Source: Candidatus Nanopelagicales bacterium (GTDB lineage Bacteria > Actinomycetota > Actinomycetes > S36-B12). From it: a DNA stretch of 41,372 nt. The notes under the pieces were generated by a model. That model had not been told where the DNA came from. It ran no database searches and was given only the letters and a program-made list of their open reading frames with translations. The translations under genes were made by a program, and so were the position numbers. The stretch covers positions 1 to 41,372 of the forward strand of contig JAFMDS010000015.1 of NCBI GenBank assembly GCA_017857175.1. Direction: 5' to 3'. Shown here piece by piece: positions 34,022 through 41,372 of this stretch; position 1 is the first letter of the stretch; the number at the start of each line of letters is the position of its first letter.

Positions 34022-35388
34022 TCAAGAAACGTCGCAATACCGAACTTGCCTTGCTCATTTTCGCGTGGCTGCTCGGGGTACTTGGCACATTACAGGTGGG
34101 TTGGGCCACGGGTGAAGGAACTCCTCCCCGACTATGGATCACCGCTGGTGCTGTTGCGGCTGTCGCACTGGTCATGCATACGGTCGTACGAATACGGGCA
34201 CCCTATGCCGATCCAATCATGTTGCCAGTTGGAACGCTTTTAACAATTCTTGGGCTCATAATGATTTATCGCCTCGACGTTGCTGATGCTCGACGTGCAC
34301 AACTCAATAAATCCCCGATACCCACACCTGATGTCTACTCTCAATTAACCTGGTTCGCTATCGCGGGAATTCTGTTTTGCGCAGTATTTATTTTGCTGCG
34401 TGATCACCGACGCCTGCAGCGCTACACATTCACCTTTGGTCTCATTGGCCTGATTCTCATGGTGCTGCCCCTAGCCCCAATCATTGGAACAACGGTCAAT
34501 GGTGCGACATTGTGGGTGCGATTTGGTGGCCTCCAGTTCCAGCCGGCAGAAATCGCAAAAATCCTTATAACAATCTTCTTCGCGGGCTATCTGGTCAAGA
34601 CCCGAGACTCCCTTGCACTCGTTCGCACCAAGGTATTGGGTGTTGGCCTCCCCAGGCCCAAAGATCTTGGTCCGATTGTGGTTGCCTGGTTCATTTCACT
34701 GGGAGTACTTATTTTTCAGCGTGACCTGGGGACTTCACTTCTGTTCTTTGGTCTATTCGTATCCATGCTTTACATTGCCACGCAGCGCAGGTCGTGGCTG
34801 ATCATTGGATTCGTGTTATTCGTTGGTGGTGCTTATTTTGCCTACTCGAACTTTGCACACGTCGAAGCACGAGTCACCGTGTGGCTTGATCCGTGGACTT
34901 ACTCCGATACAACGGGCTACCAAATCGTTCAATCACTTTATGGCTTGGCAAACGGCGGGATCCTGGGCGCGGGACTCGGTCAAGGGTTCCCGAACCTTGT
35001 TCCATTTGCCAGCACCGACTTCATTGTTTCGGCATTGGGTGAGGAACTTGGTATCACGGGTGTTTTCGCGATTCTCATGCTTTACGCACTCTTGATTGAG
35101 CGTGGTTTCCGAGTTGCAATCACGTGCCGTGATGGCTTTGGCCAACTACTCGCAGCTGGACTTTCCATTACCTTGGCTCTCCAGGTCTTCGTCATTATCG
35201 GTGGAGTCACCGGTCTGATTCCATTGACAGGACTCACAACACCATTTCTGTCCTATGGAGGATCCTCACTCATTGCCAACTGGGTGATCGTGGCCCTCTT
35301 GCTCCGAATCTCTGACCGCTCACGCCGACCTGATACATCGCAAATATCCCCTGACGATGCCATGACTCAGGTGGTCAGTCGTGTCTAG
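34018..35388 (+). CDS. rodA: RodA/FtsW/SpoVE-family SEDS glycosyltransferase
   Basis: 456 residues with about ten membrane helices, including conserved SEDS signatures: LQFQPAEIAKI (helix 5 region), RDLGTSLLFFG, and the terminal PFLSYGGSS. SEDS proteins polymerise lipid II glycan strands. The GTG at 34018 overlaps the pstP stop, and the next gene overlaps this stop by eight bases; a frame extension to 33973 was rejected because it lies inside pstP. It is paired with the class B PBP PbpA for transpeptidation. Confidence 0.93.
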   Translation: MIKKRRNTELALLIFAWLLGVLGTLQVGWATGEGTPPRLWITAGAVAAVALVMHTVVRIRAPYADPIMLPVGTLLTILGLIMIYRLDVADARRAQLNKSPIPTPDVYSQLTWFAIAGILFCAVFILLRDHRRLQRYTFTFGLIGLILMVLPLAPIIGTTVNGATLWVRFGGLQFQPAEIAKILITIFFAGYLVKTRDSLALVRTKVLGVGLPRPKDLGPIVVAWFISLGVLIFQRDLGTSLLFFGLFVSMLYIATQRRSWLIIGFVLFVGGAYFAYSNFAHVEARVTVWLDPWTYSDTTGYQIVQSLYGLANGGILGAGLGQGFPNLVPFASTDFIVSALGEELGITGVFAILMLYALLIERGFRVAITCRDGFGQLLAAGLSITLALQVFVIIGGVTGLIPLTGLTTPFLSYGGSSLIANWVIVALLLRISDRSRRPDTSQISPDDAMTQVVSRV

Positions 35389-36826
35389 ACAGATTCGTCG
35401 GTTGAGTTTCGTCTTTGGGTTGCTCCTTATTGCATTGTTGGTCAATGCGACGCTCATTCAAGTTATTAATGCACGTGACTACCGTGACCGTCCTGGTAAC
35501 CAACGAATTTTGCTGGCCGAGTACGACCGTGAGCGCGGCCCCATTTTGGTTGCATCAGATCCTGTCGCACGTTCGGTCGAAACAGGTAACACGTTGACTT
35601 ACATACGTGAATACAACAACGGACCACTGTATGCACCTGTGACTGGGTTTTACTCCCTTGTTTATGGAGCCACGGGTTTGGAGCGCACCGAAAACCGGAT
35701 ACTCAACGGTAAAGCAGATATTTTCACAGTTGACCGAATTCAGCAGTTGGTCTCGGGGCGACAGCCAGTTGGTGGCGCAGTCACCACCACCATCGATGCT
35801 GCAGCTCAACGTGCCGCTTTCAAGGGCCTCAAAGGTAAACGTGGTGCCGTTGTCGCAATCGAGCCTGCAACGGGACGAATTCTGGCCTCCGTCCAAATGC
35901 CATCCTTCGATCCCAATCGCCTTTCCAGTCACAACCCTGCTGATATTCGCGAGTACTACGCGGAATTAGAAGCCGACCCACAAAAGCCATTGCTCAACCG
36001 TCCTGTTGTGTCCCTCAACCCACCCGGATCAACATTCAAGGTTGTCACCGCCGCCGCTGCATTAGCCTCGGGGCGCTTCACCGCAGATTCGATCTTGCCT
36101 GGTCCAAAGGCGTATCAATTGCCCAACTCCACCAAGAAACTCCGCAATTGGAACGGTCGTGAATGTGGTCCCGGTGGCAAAGTAACGCTCGAACAGGCGC
36201 TGGCTATTTCTTGCAATACCGCGTTTGCGTGGCTGGGCAATGAACTTGGAGCCTCGGCAATTCGAACACAGGCAGATGCCTTTGGTTTTGACCACAGTTT
36301 TGAAATTCCTTTACGTGCGGCAACCTCCTTGTTCCCCGCGGATCCCGATGCGCCGCAAACGGCACTCTCAGCAATTGGTCAGTTTGATGTTCGAGCAACG
36401 GCATTACAAATGGCTATGGTGGCTGCAGCAATAGGGAACAGTGGGCGAACCATGAATCCTTATCTCGTGCAAGAAATTCGTGGGCCCGATCTCTCAATCC
36501 TTCAAACAACAGAGCCCACTCAATACGCCGACGCCATGAAGCCGAGTGATTCCCTTTCGCTAACAGACATGATGGTCAATGTTGTTCAGAATGGAACTGG
36601 ATCAAACGCCCAGATATCTGGCATCAGGGTAGCTGGCAAGACTGGGACCGCTCAAACTGGAAATGACTCGCCATCGGTCGCTTGGTTTATCTCATTTGCC
36701 CCCGCGGCGGCACCCAAGGTTGCGGTTGCTGTTGTGATTGAAGAATCAGGAGCACCTGAGGTCAGCGGTAACGGTTTGGCTGCCCCTATTGCCAAGGCTG
36801 TGATGGAGGCAGTACTCCGGCAATAG
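35381..36826 (+). CDS. pbpA: Penicillin-binding protein PbpA, class B transpeptidase
   Basis: 481 residues with an N-terminal anchor (res 7-28), a dimerisation-like domain, and a transpeptidase domain carrying all three motifs: STFK (Ser217-xx-Lys220), SCN (SxN) and KTGTAQ. It cross-links peptidoglycan in partnership with the SEDS protein upstream, outside the cytoplasmic membrane. GTG start overlapping rodA by 8 bases. Length and order are typical of mycobacterial-type PbpA. Confidence 0.93.
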   Translation: MSRQIRRLSFVFGLLLIALLVNATLIQVINARDYRDRPGNQRILLAEYDRERGPILVASDPVARSVETGNTLTYIREYNNGPLYAPVTGFYSLVYGATGLERTENRILNGKADIFTVDRIQQLVSGRQPVGGAVTTTIDAAAQRAAFKGLKGKRGAVVAIEPATGRILASVQMPSFDPNRLSSHNPADIREYYAELEADPQKPLLNRPVVSLNPPGSTFKVVTAAAALASGRFTADSILPGPKAYQLPNSTKKLRNWNGRECGPGGKVTLEQALAISCNTAFAWLGNELGASAIRTQADAFGFDHSFEIPLRAATSLFPADPDAPQTALSAIGQFDVRATALQMAMVAAAIGNSGRTMNPYLVQEIRGPDLSILQTTEPTQYADAMKPSDSLSLTDMMVNVVQNGTGSNAQISGIRVAGKTGTAQTGNDSPSVAWFISFAPAAAPKVAVAVVIEESGAPEVSGNGLAAPIAKAVMEAVLRQ

Positions 36827-36913
36827 ATCCGAGGCTGTGCTGCGACGATAACGAGTGAAAAGCACGTACTATGCAGGATAAAGATCACGAGTAATAAATA
36901 GTTAGGTGGCAGA

Positions 36914-38737
36914 GTGAACGAGGGTGAGAGCGCACGCATGCTTGGCGACCGCTACGAAATCGGTGAAGTCATCGGTCGTGGCGGCATGGCTGAGGTGCAT
37001 GAAGGGCGTGACCTTCGACTTGGTCGCCGTGTTGCCATCAAGATTTTGCGTCCCGATCTTGCCAAGGATCCTGCCTTCCAGGCTCGGTTCCGCCGTGAGG
37101 CACAAAGCGCTGCATCACTGAATCACCCCAACATTGTTGCGGTCTACGACACCGGCCAAGACACATTGCAGCCTGAAGGCGCTGAGGGTCAACCTGAGGT
37201 TGTTGTTCCATACATCGTCATGGAGTACGTCGATGGAATGACATTGCGGCAACTACTTGCCTCTGGTCGCAGACTTCTTCCCGAGCGGGCACTTGAAATA
37301 ACCGCAGGAATTCTGTCGGCATTGGATTACGCCCACCGCCACGGAATCGTTCACCGAGACATCAAGCCAGCGAACGTCATGCTTACCCGCACGGGAGACG
37401 TCAAAGTCATGGACTTCGGCATTGCTCGAGCAATCAATGATGCAGGTTCAACCATGACTTCGGCGTCAGCTGTCATGGGCACTGCGCAATACCTATCCCC
37501 CGAACAAGCGCGCGGTGAAGTTGTTGATGCTCGGAGCGACCTCTACTCCACGGGTGTTCTACTTTTTGAGTTACTCACGGGACGCCCACCATTCACCGGT
37601 GATTCAGCGGTTGCAATTGCCTACCAACATGTCAGTGAAATGCCGGCATCCCCATCACAGATTGATCCTGGCGTGTCACCTGAGATCGATGCGGTTGTTT
37701 TGCGTGCGTTGGCCAAGCGTGCCGACGATCGTTACCAGAGTGCTAGTGACTTCCGCGCTGATGTTGAGCGGGCAATTGCCGGGTCCCCTGTAACCGCAGC
37801 GGTGCCAACAATCGTTGCTGATCAAACAGCCATGATGACTCCATTGGATGCATCCGGTGTTGAGAATTCTCGGCCTGCGGCAAAGAAGAAGCGCTCCAAG
37901 AACAGCGGGATTTTCTGGGTGTTGAGTTTGATTGCCATTGCGGCGGCAATCATCGGTGCTGTCGCTATTGGTCGTTTCCTCGTGGGTGACCAAGGCGGAA
38001 CTGTTGTCACGGTTCCAAGCCTGGATGGTTTGACCATTGAGCAAGCTCAGGAGACCCTCGCGGAATACGAACTGCGCATTGGTGCTCAAACACCGGAGAT
38101 CTCTGAACGACCTGAAGGCACAATCATTGCGCAGCAGCCTGCTGCGGGTGAATCCATTGAGCAAGGCCAAGCGGTGAACGTCACCGTTTCGACCGGTCGA
38201 GAACAGTCCACTGTTCCACAACTTGTTGGGCTCACAACCTTAGATGACGTCCGAGTCGCTTTAGCCGACTTTGGCTTAGTGCTCGGAGCAATCACAGAAG
38301 AGGACTCCAATCAACCTGCGGGCTACGTCCTCTCACAAGATCCGGGTGAAGGGACTCAGGTCGCTGCAGGCAGTTCGGTCAATATCGCTATTTCATCCGG
38401 TTTGGTTGAAGTGCCCGACGTGACAGGAGCCACTGAGGCTCAAGCGCGCAGTGACCTAGCCCAAGCCGGTTTTGAAGTTCAAGTTGTGGAACAGGAATCA
38501 CTCATCACGCCGCCCGGAACCGTGCTCGCACAATCACCACAGCCCGGAACGCAACTTGTTCGCGGATCATTGGTCACCATCACTGTTGCGACAGCGGCTC
38601 CAACTCCCGAGCCCACACTGGAACCCACGCCTGAGCCCACACCCACTGACACGGTTACCCCTGATCCCACCCCGACGGAGCCTGTTGCCCCCGATCCCAC
38701 GGATATTCCACAACCGTCGGTCTCTGAAGCGCCATAA
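36914..38737 (+). CDS. pknB: PknB-like Ser/Thr protein kinase with three PASTA domains
   Basis: 607 residues: an N-terminal kinase (G-loop GRGGMAEV, VAIK Lys43, HRDIKPAN with Asp149, DFG 167-169, GTAQYLSPEQ activation segment), a membrane helix (about 332-352), three extracellular PASTA domains (about 360-560), and a long proline/threonine/glutamate-rich tail. The PASTA region senses muropeptides or lipid II; the kinase controls growth and division. Mycobacteria have four PASTA repeats and a neighbouring pknA; here there are three and no pknA. AGGTGG lies 4 bases upstream of the GTG. The next gene is trpG on the other strand. Confidence 0.95.
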   Translation: MNEGESARMLGDRYEIGEVIGRGGMAEVHEGRDLRLGRRVAIKILRPDLAKDPAFQARFRREAQSAASLNHPNIVAVYDTGQDTLQPEGAEGQPEVVVPYIVMEYVDGMTLRQLLASGRRLLPERALEITAGILSALDYAHRHGIVHRDIKPANVMLTRTGDVKVMDFGIARAINDAGSTMTSASAVMGTAQYLSPEQARGEVVDARSDLYSTGVLLFELLTGRPPFTGDSAVAIAYQHVSEMPASPSQIDPGVSPEIDAVVLRALAKRADDRYQSASDFRADVERAIAGSPVTAAVPTIVADQTAMMTPLDASGVENSRPAAKKKRSKNSGIFWVLSLIAIAAAIIGAVAIGRFLVGDQGGTVVTVPSLDGLTIEQAQETLAEYELRIGAQTPEISERPEGTIIAQQPAAGESIEQGQAVNVTVSTGREQSTVPQLVGLTTLDDVRVALADFGLVLGAITEEDSNQPAGYVLSQDPGEGTQVAAGSSVNIAISSGLVEVPDVTGATEAQARSDLAQAGFEVQVVEQESLITPPGTVLAQSPQPGTQLVRGSLVTITVATAAPTPEPTLEPTPEPTPTDTVTPDPTPTEPVAPDPTDIPQPSVSEAP

Positions 38738-38759
38738 ATAATTTACCGGTGGTGCTGGT

Positions 38760-39377
38760 TCACACTGTTATTGGCACAATTCCTTTAAGGTTTTCCAGAG
38801 CCTCCGGGTAACCACAGTCAGCCAGCCAATTAGCAAGCATTTCGTGGCCACCTTCAGTTAAGACAGACTCTGGGTGAAATTGAACCCCTTCAATGGGGAG
38901 TTCCCTGTGACGCAAACTCATGATGACACCCGAATCGGTTGTTCCGGTTACTTCAAGGACATCAGGGACAGTGTCAGGGTTGAGTGCAAGTGAGTGATAC
39001 CGCGTTGCCGTGAACTCCGCCGGTAATGTTCGCAAAATACCAACTTGTGTGTGGTGCACCTGAGATGTCTTCCCATGTAGCAATTCCGGGGCGCGATGAA
39101 TTTCCCCACCGAAGGCTTCAGCGATTACCTGATGTCCGAGACACACACCAAAGATCGGGACCCTTCCGTGTGTTTCGCGAACAACGTCAAGACAAATACC
39201 TGCGGTCTGTGGTGACCCTGGTCCAGGTGAGATCAATACACCGTCGTAGTCGAGGCAATCCGCAACAGTGACCTCGTCGTTGCGTTTAACGGTCACATCC
39301 GCGCCAAGTTGCGCCAAGTACTGCACGAGGTTGAACACAAATGAGTCGTAATTGTCGATCACCAGGATTCGAGCCAT
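38760..39377 (-). CDS. trpG: Anthranilate/para-aminobenzoate synthase glutamine amidotransferase subunit
   Basis: 205 residues of class I glutamine amidotransferase: nucleophile Cys79 in GVCLGHQ and the catalytic His-Glu in FHPES. This subunit supplies ammonia to TrpE or PabB for anthranilate or aminodeoxychorismate. It commonly sits beside the pknB-crgA block in actinobacteria. The ATG at 39377 is preferred over a GTG two codons earlier. Whether it serves tryptophan or folate cannot be told; no pabB is in the window. Confidence 0.88.
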   Translation of the reverse strand: MARILVIDNYDSFVFNLVQYLAQLGADVTVKRNDEVTVADCLDYDGVLISPGPGSPQTAGICLDVVRETHGRVPIFGVCLGHQVIAEAFGGEIHRAPELLHGKTSQVHHTQVGILRTLPAEFTATRYHSLALNPDTVPDVLEVTGTTDSGVIMSLRHRELPIEGVQFHPESVLTEGGHEMLANWLADCGYPEALENLKGIVPITV

Positions 39378-39450
39378 GACCACATTGTGGAGTATGGCAG
39401 GCTAGGGTCTGTTAGGCGAGGTTCAAGTAATCGATCAAAGGGAGTCCACG

Positions 39451-39726
39451 GTGCCAGAGTCAAAGCGTCGCAAGAAGGCAGCTTTCACCCCACCCCCATC
39501 CAAGGGTGAGCGCAAAGTGGCCAAGATCGGGTCACCCAATTGGCTTGCCCCCACCATGGTGGGGTGCTTCGTCTTCGGTCTTGCCTATCTCGTCGTCTTC
39601 TACATCGCCGGCCGTGACATCCCCTTCATGAACTCTGTCGGTGGTGACCTGAATGCACTGGTCAATGTCGGCATCGGGTTTGGATTCATCATGGTGGGCT
39701 TCGGGCTCGCCACCCGGTGGAAATAG
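39451..39726 (+). CDS. crgA: Cell division protein CrgA
   Basis: 91 residues with a basic N-terminus, two membrane helices (about 33-52 and 69-88) separated by a short loop, and the family motif PNWLAPTM. CrgA interacts with FtsZ, FtsQ and PBPs at the septum and is found next to the pknB block. AAAGGGAG lies a few bases upstream of the GTG. It is divergent from trpG by 73 bases. Confidence 0.92.
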   Translation: MPESKRRKKAAFTPPPSKGERKVAKIGSPNWLAPTMVGCFVFGLAYLVVFYIAGRDIPFMNSVGGDLNALVNVGIGFGFIMVGFGLATRWK

Positions 39727-39743
39727 GGCTCTTTCCCTCCACC

Positions 39744-39794
39744 TGTGGACAACCTGCGCGTGTTGTCCACAGAGTTATCCCCAGTTGTGGAGAA
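39744..39794. promoter_or_regulatory. Cluster of four DnaA-box-like 9-mers
   Basis: Within 51 bases downstream of crgA lie TGTGGACAA (39744-39752, the reverse complement of TTGTCCACA), TTGTCCACA (39763-39771), TTATCCCCA (39775-39783, one change from TTATCCACA) and TGTGGAGAA (39786-39794, one change, reversed). Two of the four are exact actinobacterial DnaA boxes. The gap is between crgA and a thioesterase gene, not a classical dnaA-dnaN origin, but the gene neighbourhood is origin-proximal. It could be a DnaA-binding regulatory or titration site. Confidence 0.6.
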
Positions 39795-39795
39795 C

Positions 39796-39807
39796 TACAT
39801 GCATGTA
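39796..39807. promoter_or_regulatory. 12-bp palindrome TACATGCATGTA
   Basis: A perfect dyad just right of the DnaA-box cluster, 29 bases before the thioesterase start, so it may be an operator for that gene. No regulator family is evident from its sequence. Confidence 0.3.
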
Positions 39808-39836
39808 AGTTTTAGATTGAGAACAGGAAAATCGCA

Positions 39837-40256
39837 ATGACGCAGACCTCCAGTGCCGCGTGGCCGGGCTACTTGCATCGGGTTCGCTACTCCGAGGTTG
39901 ACCCACAAAGCATTGTGTTCAATTCCCGGTACCTTGAATTTTTTGACGCCGCCATGACGGAGTTCTACCGGGCAATTGGATTCTCCCCCCAAGGCATCGT
40001 TGAGGTCGGTTTTGACCCCGTTCTCATGAAGGTGGAGATTCAATATCACAGTTCAGCAGTGATCGATGATCTACTGCGTATTGGGGTTGAATGCTCCCGA
40101 ATTGGTAACAGCAGCATGGACCTGGATTTCACGGTGAAGCGGGAAGTTGATTCACAACTCATGGCAACAGGAAAAATTACCTATGTCAACATTGACCAGG
40201 TGACCAGGAAATCTGTTGCAATACCCGCAGAAATTAGAGCAGCTCTAAAATCGTAG
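39837..40256 (+). CDS. Hotdog-fold acyl-CoA thioesterase (4HBT/YbgC-like)
   Basis: 139 residues of the hotdog fold. The catalytic Asp pattern is VRYSEVDPQSIVFNSRYLEFFD (around residues 17-38, cf. RYxExDxxG...), with later strands VEIQYHSSAVIDDLL and MDLDFTVKR. These enzymes hydrolyse short- or medium-chain acyl-CoAs. AGGAAAA upstream of the ATG. The 3' end overlaps the thiolase gene on the other strand by 23 bases, so both may concern fatty acyl metabolism. Confidence 0.85.
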   Translation: MTQTSSAAWPGYLHRVRYSEVDPQSIVFNSRYLEFFDAAMTEFYRAIGFSPQGIVEVGFDPVLMKVEIQYHSSAVIDDLLRIGVECSRIGNSSMDLDFTVKREVDSQLMATGKITYVNIDQVTRKSVAIPAEIRAALKS

Positions 40257-41372
40257 CGTTGGCCATTCCGCCACCCTCACACATTGTTTGCAATCCATAC
40301 TTGATGTTATTGCGCTTCATGTGATGCAACATGGTCGTCATAATGCGTGCACCCGATGCACCGAGAGGGTGGCCCAATGCAATTGCTCCACCATTCGGAT
40401 TCATGAGCGCATGGTCTGCACCTGTGTCCTTGAGCCAGGCACCTACAACTGAGGCAAATGCTTCATTGACCTCAAACGTCCCAATGTCACTCAGACTCAG
40501 CCCCGACTTCTTGAGAACCTTTTCAGTTGCCGGAATTGGTCCAGTCAACATGATCACGGGATCAACACCGGCCATCACATTGGTGTGCACCCGTGCAATG
40601 GGTGTGAGCCCCAACTCTTGTGCGCGCTGACTTGTCATCACCAGGAGTGCTGCGGAGCCATCGGAAATTTGCGATGCATTACCAGCGGTCACAACACCCT
40701 CCGGATTAAATGCTGGCTTCAGTGCTGACAGTGACTCAACAGTCGTTGTCGGTCTAATACCTTGATCTGAGTCAACACCATTGATCGCGGTGATCTCCGC
40801 ATCAAAGAGTCCAGCCTGAGCTGCTGCTGCAGCGCGTTGCTGTGACGTGGCAGCGAGTTCATCGAGTCTTTCACGTGACAATCCCCATTGTTCAGCGATC
40901 ATTTCAGCACTGATTCCCTGCGGGACCAAACCTGGGTATTGCCTGATCATTTCGGGGCTAAACGGTCCATCACCACCTGACATGTTGGTGAACATGGGTA
41001 CGCGGGACATGGATTCAACCCCACCTGCAATTACAACATCTGCGTTGCCACTGATGACAGATGCCGCAGCAAATGCAACGGCCTGCTGGCTCGACCCACA
41101 TTGCCGGTCAATGCTGACACCTGGGACATTAACTGGGAAACCTGCCGCTAATGCCGAGTTGCGCGCGACGTTGGCGCTTTGCTCACCCACCTGTCCGACG
41201 CATCCCCAGTAGACATCGTCAATGTCTGCTGGATCGATCCCCACCCGTTCAACCAATGCTTTGAGGGCATGGGCTGACAGATCGACTGGATGGATACCGC
41301 TAAGGGTGCCTTTCTCAGGCTTACCAATTCCAACAGGTGTGCGGACAGATTCAACAATGACGGCATCTCTCA
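40234..41372 (-). CDS. Acetyl-CoA acetyltransferase / 3-ketoacyl-CoA thiolase, 5' end cut by window edge
   Basis: The readable product is about 378 residues. The active-site Cys is in DRQCGSS, the His in GHPLGASG, and the second Cys in CEGGGMANA near the C-terminus. Bases 41371-41372 read TG on the minus strand followed by codons for RDAVIVESVRTPVG, exactly where thiolases start, so the start codon is probably cut by one base at the window edge. It acts in beta-oxidation or ketoacyl synthesis. An internal TTG at 41256 is not the start because 38 upstream codons match the family N-terminus. Confidence 0.88.
   Translation of the reverse strand, partial: RDAVIVESVRTPVGIGKPEKGTLSGIHPVDLSAHALKALVERVGIDPADIDDVYWGCVGQVGEQSANVARNSALAAGFPVNVPGVSIDRQCGSSQQAVAFAAASVISGNADVVIAGGVESMSRVPMFTNMSGGDGPFSPEMIRQYPGLVPQGISAEMIAEQWGLSRERLDELAATSQQRAAAAAQAGLFDAEITAINGVDSDQGIRPTTTVESLSALKPAFNPEGVVTAGNASQISDGSAALLVMTSQRAQELGLTPIARVHTNVMAGVDPVIMLTGPIPATEKVLKKSGLSLSDIGTFEVNEAFASVVGAWLKDTGADHALMNPNGGAIALGHPLGASGARIMTTMLHHMKRNNIKYGLQTMCEGGGMANATILELL

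Noticed and set aside
38590-38735. Short tandem-like CCCAC/GAGCC repeats at the end of pknB
   Set aside because: They code for a proline/threonine/glutamate-rich protein tail; low complexity, not a DNA repeat element.
36914-38737. A second kinase hidden in the pknB region
   Set aside because: Only one complete set of kinase motifs is present.
1-41372. CRISPR arrays, insertion sequences, phage or attachment sites
   Set aside because: No regularly spaced repeats, transposase, integrase or terminal inverted repeats were seen on reading both strands; the only tRNA shows no duplicated 3' end nearby.

Overview
The window looks like a chromosomal segment of a small-genome planktonic actinobacterium. 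Three things point there: mid-50s GC by eye, very tight gene packing with many 1-4 base stop/start overlaps and GTG starts, and the actinobacterial origin-proximal block tRNA-Leu / fhaA-fhaB-pstP-rodA-pbpA-pknB / trpG(pabA) / crgA at the right end. Genus-level placement is not possible from the sequence alone.

Layout. (1) 1-9033: a cell-surface glycan locus. A RmlC-like epimerase and a DPM1-like glycosyltransferase read rightward. A leftward block encodes a polyprenyl glycosylphosphotransferase, a DUF4012 protein, a polytopic membrane protein and a secreted FG-GAP/alpha-helical protein, the last three joined by ATGA overlaps. (2) 9079-9648: a RutE-like nitroreductase with a 14-bp palindromic operator. 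(3) 9806-19917: the most unusual part. It holds a ParA/MinD-like ATPase with an altered P-loop, a GNAT enzyme, an Npt1-like 12-TM carrier, and a leftward five-gene overlapping operon. The operon encodes two secreted clan GH-A hydrolase-like proteins, an ABC-exporter-like protein with every catalytic motif of its nucleotide-binding domain lost and a cNMP-binding domain attached, and two HAMP sensors that share a C-terminal coiled-coil motif but have no recognisable output domain. (4) 20000-25809: methyltransferase, GDP-fucose synthase, ABM-domain protein, geranylgeranyl-reductase-family flavoprotein, EamA transporter and a GlcD-type FAD oxidase. (5) 25817-26395: a CsoR-like operator/promoter followed by two tiny Cys-rich proteins (38 and 41 aa) and a CGDC glutaredoxin-like protein. 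(6) 26419-31009: three secreted proteins, namely a papain-like peptidase candidate, a Tat-exported sulfatase and an unknown. (7) 31010-38737: a decayed patch, a terminator, tRNA-Leu(CAG) and the Ser/Thr kinase / cell-wall operon. (8) 38760-41372: glutamine amidotransferase, crgA, a cluster of DnaA-box-like 9-mers, a hotdog thioesterase and a thiolase cut by the window edge.

The two best candidates for undescribed biology are the sensor / pseudo-ABC-cNMP / glycosidase / ParA region (9806-19917) and the copper- or thiol-stress-like micro-operon (25817-26395). For both, the function is inferred from architecture and has not been shown.
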